Origin: Baffinella frigidus
Lineage: Eukaryota > Cryptophyceae > Cryptomonadales > Baffinellaceae
Length of the DNA: 11,941 nucleotides
Reading direction: 5' to 3'
Assembly (NCBI GenBank): GCA_026770585.1
Contig: MU646428.1
Span: 287,946-299,886 of the forward strand
Shown: positions 6,064 to 11,920 of the stretch, one piece after another
Layout: each line of letters starts with the position of its first letter
Position numbering within the stretch: position 1 is the stretch's first letter
The notes under the pieces: generated by a model
Databases searched by the model: none
Told to the model about the DNA's origin: nothing
Seen by the model: the letters and a program-made list of their open reading frames with translations, nothing else
Translations under genes and position numbers: made by a program

Positions 6064-7665
6064 ATGGGGTCTGTGTCGAAATGCTGCGTGCTCCTCGCCT
6101 GCCTCGCCGTCCTTGCGTCGGTGCGTCCCTTCCCTGGGCAAGCTGCCTCCATGAATCAACGACCCATAGAGCTGCGATCCAGGATTCCAAGATCCTGGAT
6201 CGCAGCTCTGGGATGGACGATGCTGTGCACGGGGCTCCTCCTGATCTGGTCATTGGGACAGGTCGGATGTCTTTCGCACCCGCCTGCAACTGAAGTTGTC
6301 AAGACAACTCTAGACAACTCCAGTGTGTCGCCAGTTGTCTCCCGTGTTAGTTCGCCCTGAGGCTCATCACTGCTCAGTACCGTTAGGTCCTTGAGGTTCA
6401 TGTATATCCCACCATAGGCGGACACTGGAACTTATCCTGCAGGAAGGCTCTGCTTCACCGCTGTGAGTGCCTGCCCTCCCGACCCCTAAACCCCCTCCCC
6501 ACCCCCGAAAGGAGGCGCAGGCCGGGCAGTCGTGCTCCGGAGGGCTCAGCTCATCCGATTGTGACTTTGTGGGATGCAGCGACGTGAATGCCACCGGCAC
6601 GAGTGGCTGCAGCGCTAGTTCTTCCACACGGTCGCAGGGTGACATTGCGGAGTATGGTAAACCCTAAACTGTGGACCCGAAAACCGAAAACCGAAAACCT
6701 GAACCCTGAACCCTGGACCACCCCAAACCCCAAATCCCAAACCCCAAACCACCAACCCTAAACCCTAAACCCTAAACCAAACCCCAAACCCCAAACCCCA
6801 AACCCCAAACCCCAAACCCCAAAACCCAAAACCCAAAACCCAAACCCCAGACCCCAAACCCACCCAGGATGCTACGGAGGCACCTGCTACTGGGGGCGGT
6901 CGAATCCCGCAGAGTATTTCCTTCGGTGGCGCTGCGGGGTGTGTCCCGCCAGGCCCACCGAAATCGCGCAGCCCGCGACTACTTCGGCGGCAGCGTCCAC
7001 TTTTGGGGGCACGACGACCACTTCGGCGGCAGCGTCCACTTTTGGGGGCACGACGACGCCGGCGCCAGGGGCTCCTGTCGGACAGGTCTGCCTCCTCTCC
7101 CGAGACCCGACACCCGAATCCCAAAACCCGAATCCCGAATCCCCAAATCCGAAACCCGGAACCCGAAACCCAAAACCCGAATCCCGAAACACGGAATCCG
7201 AAACACGGAACACGGAACACGGAACACGGAACACGGAACACGGAACACAAACCCCGGAACCCGAAACCCGGAACCCGGAACCCGAAACCCGAAACCCGAA
7301 ACCCGAGACCAAACCCCCGAAAAACGAGCCCTGAAACCCGGACCTCTCAACACAGACCACCCCGATACCGTCTTACATTAATCCATTCCTGAAACCTAAA
7401 CCTCACACCCCAAACCCCCAACCCCACACCCCACACCCCACACCCCACACCCCAAACCCCAAACCCCAAACCCCAAACCCCAAACCCCAAACCCCAACCC
7501 CGCCAGCAGCTCCTCCCGCGGTGGGGGGGGGACCCCTCGGTGGCCTCCTGCAAACTCGCGTCCCCCTCGAATGGTGATGGTCAAATCGGTGGTGGTCAAA
7601 ACTCCTCTCTCTCGGGGGTGATGTGGGATGCGATCATCAAGAGCCACGCAAGCGGCAAGCCCTGA
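6064..7665 (+). CDS. Secreted Cys-rich protein with Thr/Ser-rich linker, five-exon model
   Basis: Exons fit as 6064-6120, 6418-6462, 6521-6656, 6868-7085 and 7507-7665, with GT-AG introns and matching phases (0, 0, 1, 0), giving about 204 residues. Residues 1-19 form a signal peptide (MGSVSKCC, then a Leu/Ala/Val core). The next ~75 residues are Cys-rich: RLCFTA, AGQSCSGGLSSSDCDFVGC, CYGGTCYW and RWRCGVC. A linker follows with two tandem TTSAAASTFGGTTT-like repeats, then PAPGAPVGQ, one more Cys, and the end KSHASGKP. Exon 3 ends TATG before GTAAAC, and exon 4 begins GATGC after CACCCAG, so the join reads EYGCYGG. The secreted or surface location is inferred; the family is unknown. Exon 1 could instead continue (open to 6360). 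An alternative end uses the GTGATG donor at 7618 to reach the exon at 8007. Confidence 0.6.
6168..6209. other. Perfect 18-bp stem palindrome
   Basis: AGAGCTGCGATCCAGGAT (6168-6185) and its exact complement (6192-6209) are separated by TCCAAG. CCC/GGG just outside can extend pairing. It lies in proposed intron 1, or in coding sequence if exon 1 reads through. No second copy is seen in the window. Confidence 0.9.
6294..6340. repeat. Cluster of short AGTTGTC/GACAACT palindromes
   Basis: AGTTGTC (6294-6300) pairs with GACAACT (6303-6309). Further GACAACT (6313-6319) and AGTTGTC (6333-6339) copies lie within 30 bases. These could form alternative hairpins in the pre-mRNA of proposed intron 1. Confidence 0.7.
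6657..6867 (+). repeat. Telomere-like heptamer array forming intron 3
   Basis: The whole interval between donor GTAAAC and acceptor CACCCAG is heptamer-like: TAAACCCTAAAC at the donor, CCGAAAA units, three CCCTAAA units near 6757-6776, then CCCCAAA and CCCAAAA units to 6860. The telomere-like sequence runs from splice site to splice site. The C-rich strand is the sense strand. Confidence 0.8.
7086..7506 (+). repeat. Intron 4: CCCGAAA, CACGGAA, CCCCACA and CCCCAAA arrays
   Basis: After donor CAG/GTCTGC come CCCGAAT/CCCGAAA units (7108-7190), CACGGAA units (7185-7247), CCCGGAA/CCCGAAA units (7255-7316), a short unique stretch (7320-7395), CCCCACA units (7425-7452) and CCCCAAA units (7452-7498), then CCCCGCCAG. 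Each block is one homogenised variant of a heptamer. Long reading frames on either strand here are repeat artefacts. Confidence 0.8.
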
Positions 7666-7985
7666 ACCCGAAACCCCAAACCCCAAACCCCAAACCCGAA
7701 ACCCCAAAACCCGAAATCCTACACCCTAAACCCTAAATCCTACACCCTACACCCTACACCCTAAACACTACACCCTAAACCCTAAATCCTACACCCCAAA
7801 CTCTAAACCCTAAACCCCAAACCCTACACCCTACACCCTAAACTCTAAATTCTAAACCCTACACCCTAAACCCTACACCCTAAACCCTACACCCTAAACC
7901 CTAAACCCTGAACCCCAAACCCTAAACCCCAAACCCCAAACCCCAAACCCCAAACCCTAAACCCTAAACCCTAAATCCTACACAC
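7666..7985 (+). repeat. CCCCAAA / CCCTAAA / CCCTACA telomere-like array
   Basis: Heptamers grade from CCCCAAA/CCCGAAA to mixed CCCTAAA, CCCTACA and AATCCTA variants. True CCCTAAA units are common here. The array ends at a pyrimidine-rich tract before CCGCAG at 8006. It is the 3' flank of the gene in one model and an intron in the alternative. Confidence 0.9.
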
Positions 7986-8006
7986 ACCCCCCCTCCCCAT
8001 CCGCAG

Positions 8007-8081
8007 GCGCCGGCGCGGCTTTCAGGACAGGAGGACTCGGGGGGCTTCAAGAAGCGCCGCGCTTTGAGGTCTTGCCCTTGA
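8007..8081 (+). CDS. Candidate alternative terminal exon (copy 1)
   Basis: This follows the strongest acceptor of the region (CCCCCCCTCCCCATCCGCAG). It reads in phase 0 for 24 codons, through ARLSGQEDSGGFKK, and ends ALRSCP before TGA at 8079. It would join in frame to the GTGATG donor at 7618. A near-copy of its first 43 bases lies at 8286-8328, so it is either a duplicated exon or a repeat. Confidence 0.4.
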   Translation, partial: APARLSGQEDSGGFKKRRALRSCP

Positions 8082-8105
8082 GTAGAGAGAGAGAGATCCA
8101 CTTTG

Positions 8106-8242
8106 ATCTCCATACAATTATTGATTAATTGCTTCTGGGCAACGAAAATTACTACAAGGTTTGCTCATAAACGTCGTAGTAAAGCATTTGTGTAGTAAAT
8201 TTCGTTGCGCCAAAAGCAATCGATTAATACGTGTATGGAGAT
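8106..8242. mobile_element. Nested palindrome B: core element inside locus-specific arms
   Basis: The outer arms begin ATCTCCATACA and end with the complement TGTATGGAGAT, and are imperfectly paired over ~35 bp (also ATTGCTT/AAGCAAT). The 68-bp core (8140-8207) begins CAACGAAAATTACTACA and ends TGTAGTAAATTTCGTTG. The core interior (GCTCATAAACGTCGTAGTAA) resembles copy C. Confidence 0.85.
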
Positions 8243-8286
8243 TAACTTCACACACTTGCCCTGGTTTCTGGTTTCTGGATTTCTTG

Positions 8287-8349
8287 GCTCGGCTTTCCGG
8301 ACAGGAGGGCTCGGGGGGCTTCAAGAAGCTCATCCGGACGAGTATTTGA
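8287..8349 (+). CDS. Candidate terminal exon (copy 2 of the 8007 exon)
   Basis: It matches 8013-8054 at about 39 of 43 bases and keeps the frame (ARLSGQEGSGGFKK), then diverges to LIRTSI and TGA at 8347. The changes give P-neutral codon differences and one Asp-to-Gly change. The stop codon lies inside the left outer arm of nested palindrome C. The two copies are separated by nested palindrome B. Confidence 0.35.
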   Translation, partial: ARLSGQEGSGGFKKLIRTSI

Positions 8350-8470
8350 GTCAAATACGATTTCTAGGACCTATCAACGAAAATTACTACACAATTGGTT
8401 CATAAAAGTAATAGTAAAACCTGGTGTGTAGTAAAATTCGTTACCAAGATCGTATTTGACTCAAAAACTC
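8340..8470. mobile_element. Nested palindrome C: core element inside locus-specific arms
   Basis: The outer arms 8340-8361 and 8449-8470 are 22-bp inverted repeats with one mismatch (centre GAGTCAAATACGAT). The 69-bp core (8375-8443) starts CAACGAAAATTACTACAC and ends GTGTAGTAAAATTCGTTA. The arms share nothing with those of A or B. Confidence 0.85.
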
Positions 8471-8763
8471 ACCGTGATTAACTTGTTGAAGGACGACCGA
8501 CCGCGGTTCCACACGAGGCTATCCATGCGAACAGATTCATAAGTTAATTATTTGATTATTGCCCAGGAAACACGCCAAAAGTCAGCGCTTCAAGGTCTTC
8601 TAGCTCTGTCCCAGTTCAATTTGGTCTCGTAGATAGAGTGCCCCCCCCAAAATGACACAGGTGAATTTTGACCCCCCCCCCTGAAATTACCCCCCCCCAT
8701 GAAATTCACCATTAATCAATTTCCAAATCCTACACCCTTCACCCTACACCCTAAACCCTAAAC
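8471..8763 (+). other. Mostly unique DNA ending in poly-C runs and CCCTAAA units
   Basis: No gene is seen at 8471-8640. Runs of 8-9 C alternate with AAATGACAC, AATTTTGA and GAAATTA at 8640-8699. CCTACACCC and CCCTAAA units occupy 8727-8764 and abut the CCAG preceding the first Cys module. Confidence 0.6.
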
Positions 8764-8766
8764 CAG

Positions 8767-8816
8767 GTGTGGGTGTGCGAGCAGGGGCATTCATGCACAA
8801 ACTGGACACGCGCCTG
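8767..8816 (+). other. Cys module copy 1 (truncated)
   Basis: After AAACCAG the sequence encodes VWVCEQGHSCTNWTRAC in frame, then runs into (CT)n. It resembles copy 3 but lacks the FFCFAYDE end. The acceptor-like CAG is directly preceded by CCCTAAA repeats. Confidence 0.5.
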
Positions 8817-8857
<41 letters not shown>

Positions 8858-8954
8858 TTCTTTCTCTCGCTCGCTCTTTCTCGCACTCTCGATCGCTTTC
8901 TCGCTCGCTCGCTCTCTCTCTCTCTCTCTCGCACACACACACACACACACACAC
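8817..8954 (+). repeat. (CT)n/(CTCG)n then (CA)n microsatellites
   Basis: A CT tract with TTTCT and CTCG variants (8817-8930) is followed by a CA run (8931-8954). 8955-9050 is short unique sequence with a run of nine C. Confidence 0.97.
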
Positions 8955-9055
8955 GCGGTGTCAGTGTTCTTTCTCTGCATCAGTTGCTTAACGAACCTTT
9001 CTTCTGCCTCAGCCCCTCCTGCCCCCCCCCTCAACTCAAAACTAACGCGAATCAG

Positions 9056-9107
9056 GTGTGTGTGTGTGTCAGGAGTGGCATTCATGTGCCAACGGGGCCA
9101 GCGCCTT
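9056..9107 (+). other. Cys module copy 2 (truncated)
   Basis: GCGAATCAG precedes a (GT)n-expanded start; a frame then reads CQEWHSCANGASAF before the sequence runs into T-rich and (CT)n DNA. The CGAATCAG leader is shared with copy 3. Confidence 0.5.
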
Positions 9108-9117
9108 TCTCTTTTTT

Positions 9118-9314
9118 TTCCTCTCTCTCTCTCGCTCGCTCCCTCGCTCTCTCGCTCTCTCTCTCACACACACTCTCTCTCTCTCTCTCTCTCGCTCGCT
9201 CCCTCGCTCGCTCTCTCGCTCTCTCTCACACACACACTCTCTCTCTCACACACACACACTCTCTCTCTCTCGCTCGCTCGCTCTCTTGCTCTCTCTCTCT
9301 CACACACACGCGCA

Positions 9315-9369
<55 letters not shown>

Positions 9370-9432
9370 CCTCGCTCGCTCTCTCTCTCTCTCTCCCTCG
9401 CTCGCTCTCTCTCTCTCCCTCTCTCTCTCTCT
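9118..9432 (+). repeat. Compound (CT)n/(CTCG)n/(CA)n microsatellite
   Basis: About 315 bases of almost pure pyrimidine blocks alternate with CACACA blocks. The long Leu/Ser, Arg/Ser and His/Thr frames across it are artefacts of period 2 and 4 repeats. Confidence 0.97.
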
Positions 9433-9450
9433 GACTGTGTGGCGAATCAG

Positions 9451-9548
9451 GTGTGGGTGTGCGAGGAGGGGCATTCGTGCGCCAACGGGACCAGCGCCTT
9501 CTTCTGTTTCGCCTACGACGAGGTCCCGGCCATCACTTTCGACCCCCC
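9451..9548 (+). other. Cys module copy 3 (best preserved)
   Basis: After (CT)n and CGAATCAG, 72 bases (9451-9522) encode 24 residues: VWVCEEGHSCANGTSAFFCF then AYDE, in phase 0 at both ends and followed by GAG/GTCCCG. The frame continues as VPAITFDPP into (GA)n. A pyrimidine tract plus CAG, and a GAG/GT end, make it exon-like. No database family is recognised. Confidence 0.5.
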
Positions 9549-9750
9549 GAGAGAGAGAGAGAGAGAGAGACAGAGATACGGAGAGAGACAGAGACAGAGA
9601 CAGGGAGACAGATAGAGACAGAGAGACAGAGAGACAGACAGACAGACAGAGACAGACAGAGACAGACAGAGACAGAGAGACAGAGACAGAGAAAGACAGA
9701 GACAGAGACAGAGACAGGAAGAGACAGGAAGAGACAGGAAGAGAGTTAGA
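9549..9750 (+). repeat. (GA)n / (GACAGA)n purine-rich microsatellite
   Basis: Pure (GA)n gives way to GAGACAGA and CAGACAGA patterns, ending in three GAGACAGGAA units and GAGAGTTAGAGAG. The Arg/Asp/Glu/Thr-rich frames here are repeat artefacts. Confidence 0.97.
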
Positions 9751-9754
9751 GAGA

Positions 9755-9840
9755 GAGGAGGGGCATTCGTGCGCCAACAGGACCAGCGCCTTCTTCTGCT
9801 TCGCCTACGATGAGGTCCTGGCCCACACTTTCGACCCCCC
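9755..9840 (+). other. Cys module copy 4
   Basis: It is 57 of 60 identical to copy 3 from GAGGAGGGGCATTCG to the GAYGAG end. It encodes EEGHSCANRTSAFFCFAYDE, then VLAHTFDPP. The upstream flank is purine-rich and lacks the CAG acceptor and the VWVC start. Confidence 0.5.
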
Positions 9841-10030
9841 GAGAGACAGAGACAGAGACAGAGACAGGGAGACAGAGAGAGACAGAGAGAGACAGAGAGA
9901 GACAGAGAGAGACAGAGAGAGACAGAGAGAGACAGAGAGAGACAGAGAGAGACAGCGAGACAGAGACAGAGACAGAGACAGAGACAGAGACAGAGACAGA
10001 GACAGACAGAGACAGGAAGAGAGTTAGAGA
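9841..10030 (+). repeat. (GACAGA)n / (GAGACAGA)n microsatellite
   Basis: This repeats the structure of 9549-9750, including the GACAGGAAGAGAGTTAGAGAG ending, so modules 4 and 5 plus their upstream tract form a ~276-bp higher-order unit. Confidence 0.97.
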
Positions 10031-10090
10031 GAGGAGGGGCATTCATGCGCCAACGGGACCAGCGCCTTCTTCTGCTTCGCCTACGATGAG
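10031..10090 (+). other. Cys module copy 5
   Basis: It encodes EEGHSCANGTSAFFCFAYDE. All three differences from copy 3 over 60 bases are third-codon, silent changes. It ends GATGAG/GTCTTAGGG and runs straight into TTTAGGG-like repeats. A GATGAGGTCTCT fragment at 10191-10202 may be a remnant of a sixth copy. Confidence 0.5.
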
Positions 10091-10264
10091 GTCTTAGGGT
10101 CTAGGGTTTAGGTCTCAGGAGTGGTTCGGAAAGTCGCCTGAGCAGCGCTTCTCACCCTACACTCTACACCCTATACCCTACACCTTACACGATGAGGTCT
10201 CTCTCGCTCTGCCGGACTCGGATTGACTGATCGTTTTCACTCCAAAACTTGACGGATTTCCACC

Positions 10265-10348
10265 CAAACCCCGGGGAATTGACTTCCGGTCTCAAACCCC
10301 GGGGAATTGACTTCCGGTCTCAAACCCCGGGGAATTGACTTCCGGTCT
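10265..10348 (+). repeat. Three perfect 28-bp tandem repeats
   Basis: Units 10265-10292, 10293-10320 and 10321-10348 are identical and contain CCCCGGGG and AATTGACTTCCGGTCT. There are no spacers. 10091-10264 holds short telomere-like bits (TCTAGGGTTTAGG, ACCCTACACTCTACACC) and unique DNA. Confidence 0.95.
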
Positions 10349-10419
10349 CGTCAAATTGGCGAGACCGAGTCGTGTGGGACCGAGTCTTGCTCCCCCATAT
10401 TAAAACTGGGCTGTCTGGC

Positions 10420-10529
10420 CCTCACCCTGCACCCTGCACCCTGAACCCTACACACTACACCCTACACCCTCCTCCCTGAATCCTACACCCTACACCCTCC
10501 TTACACCCTGCATCCTACACCCTACACCT
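10420..10529 (+). repeat. CCCTACA/CCCTGCA telomere-like repeats
   Basis: Imperfect heptamers CCCTGCA, CCCTACA and TCCTACA run up to the insertion at 10532 and resume after it, so the mobile element appears to have landed within this array. Confidence 0.85.
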
Positions 10530-10531
10530 TA

Positions 10532-10632
10532 TTCCTTAAGTGACCAGTAGGCTCATACGCCCTACCGTAGGGCCCTAGGACCTGCCTAGGACCTCTTGGC
10601 CCTCAAATTTGATGGCATGGGCACTTAAGGGA
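10532..10632. mobile_element. MITE family P, copy 2 (TA-flanked, 101 bp)
   Basis: The ends TTCCTTAAGTG and CACTTAAGGGA pair, with TA on each side (10530-10531 and 10633-10634). The left half is nearly identical to copy 1 through GGGCCCTAGGACCTGCCTAG. It lies inside the CCCTACA array. Confidence 0.85.
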
Positions 10633-10635
10633 TAC

Positions 10636-10743
10636 CCTTTACCTTATACCCTACACCCCACATCCTACACCCCGCACCCTACACCCCATACCCTACACCC
10701 TACACCCTACACCCTACACCCTACACCCTACACCCTACACCCT
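10636..10743 (+). repeat. CCCTACA heptamer array
   Basis: Variants (CTTTACC, CCCCACA, CCCCGCA) resolve into at least eight nearly identical CCCTACA units from about 10690. Confidence 0.95.
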
Positions 10744-10845
10744 GCAGCAAAACCCGATCTGGTGCACACGTGGTTCTGCCTGAGTAATGCGGGGCTCGCC
10801 ATAAAATAATTTGATTTGTTCTTTCGTACTGGGGTTTCTGCGCTA

Positions 10846-11042
10846 TTGTCGAAATGGGCTTCGCGCGGAATGAAGGTCAGGAAACCAGGAAAAAATCCAA
10901 AAAAATGGATTTTTATGCTATCTTAGGCATGGGTTTTTTTCTCAAAATAGCATCTCCCACCCATAAGATGACAAAAAAAGGCAAAAAAAAAAATGTTGCT
11001 GACCTGACCTCGATTTTTCCCGCACGGAGCCCATTTCGACAA
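10846..11042. mobile_element. ~197-bp MITE with TTGTCGAAATGGGC ends
   Basis: Left end TTGTCGAAATGGGCTTCG and the complement of the right end TTGTCGAAATGGGCTCCG match over about 25 bp with few differences. TA flanks both sides (10844-10845 and 11043-11044). The interior is A/T-rich and holds a further hairpin (ATGCTAT/ATAGCAT). The TA duplication again suggests a Tc1/mariner-related MITE. The 63-codon frame inside is not supported as a gene. Confidence 0.8.
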
Positions 11043-11107
11043 TAAATGTTTTTTAAGGCTCTCCAAATATGTTTCAAGACAAGCCCAGTTTTATTCCGGT
11101 CTCATTT

Positions 11108-11218
11108 TCCCTTGAGTGGCGAGTAGGCTCATAGGCCCTACCGTAGGGCCCTAGGACCTGCCTAGGACCTGTAGGGGGTCCTTTAAGACCCCCTCGCCAC
11201 TCAAGGGATACGCTAGAA
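11108..11218. mobile_element. MITE family P, copy 3 (111 bp, longest stem)
   Basis: The ends TCCCTTGAGTGGCGAG and CTCGCCACTCAAGGGA pair perfectly over 16 bp. The right flank is TA; the left flank is TT. The interior matches copies 1 and 2 (GGGCCCTAGGACCTGCCTAG), then has its own GGGGGTCCTTTAAGACCCCC palindrome. Confidence 0.85.
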
Positions 11219-11269
11219 CTGCCCATTAGGTATTTTTACCCTTTCAAAAGTCGATTCGTATAGGAAGCC

Positions 11270-11606
11270 GTCCCTCTGACGGACACAGCGATCTCATGGT
11301 CAATTCAATTCAAACGTGTAGGTAATACTGTAGGCCCAACTACCCCATTTTTGGTCCGTTACCCTATTAACCTTCTCTCCGATCTCGGATGGGCTTACTC
11401 CAAGGAAATTACAGATACGGAAATTACAGATAATACGGAAATTACAGATAAGAAGGAAATTACAGATAATTACAGGAAATTACAGATATAGCCGGCGGCA
11501 GTCAATTCAATTCAAAAGTGAATGCATTCACATGCAGGGTGTAGGGTGTAGGGTGTAGGGTGTCCCTCTGACGGACACAGCGATCTCATGGTCAATTCAA
11601 TTCAAA
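11270..11606 (+). repeat. 45-bp direct repeats flanking small arrays
   Basis: The same 45 bases, starting GTCCCTCTGACGGACAC and ending CAATTCAATTCAAA, occur at 11270-11314 and 11562-11606. A partial copy (GTCAATTCAATTCAAAAGTG) is at 11501-11520. Between them lie about five ~14-bp GGAAATTACAGATA units (11404-11490) and four GGGTGTA units (11537-11562). Confidence 0.9.
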
Positions 11607-11618
11607 AGTGAATGCCAG

Positions 11619-11672
11619 AAAAGGCATGAAAGTTCAATCCGTGAACCCTTACGGATTAAATTGAATGCCTTT
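11619..11672. other. Imperfect ~54-base hairpin
   Basis: AAAGGCAT and AATCCGT on the left pair with ACGGATT and ATGCCTTT on the right around GAACCCTT. It follows the second 45-bp repeat. 11673-11847 shows no supported gene. Confidence 0.65.
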
Positions 11673-11847
11673 CCTAAGTGAATGCCTTTTCCGCCCTGCA
11701 CTGTGGGCCCCGGTGAGAGTCAACTAGAGGCTCGCGACCTGGGCCATGACCGAGGCTCGCTACCTGTCTGACCGAGGCTTACATGCACCGGCAGGTCGAC
11801 GAGGTCTTCGTGCCGTGGGGCCCCAACTCTTTGCTGCGGTTGGTGCG

Positions 11848-11920
11848 GTAGAGAGAGAAGGGGAGAGAGAGAGAGAGAGAGAGAGAGAGCAAGAGAGAGA
11901 GAGAGAGAGAGAGAGAGAAG
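11848..11920 (+). repeat. (GA)n microsatellite
   Basis: A nearly pure GA tract is interrupted by AAGGGG, CAAGAG and a run of G, and continues to near the end of the window. Confidence 0.97.

Noticed and set aside
6765-7392. Long frames through heptamer arrays, such as repeated TEHGTRN or GFRVSGF peptides
   Set aside because: A 7-bp repeat without stops is open in all frames of one strand. The exon-intron model explains the region better.
8769-10046. Very long open frames on both strands (up to 347 codons) rich in Leu/Ser, Arg/Glu, Arg/Asp/Thr or Val/Cys
   Set aside because: They run through period 2, 4, 6 and 8 microsatellites, which cannot easily contain stops, and the embedded Cys modules fall in different frames.
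10265-10348. Three 28-bp repeats resembling a CRISPR array
   Set aside because: The repeats are directly adjacent with no spacers, and the DNA is eukaryotic. This is a simple tandem repeat.
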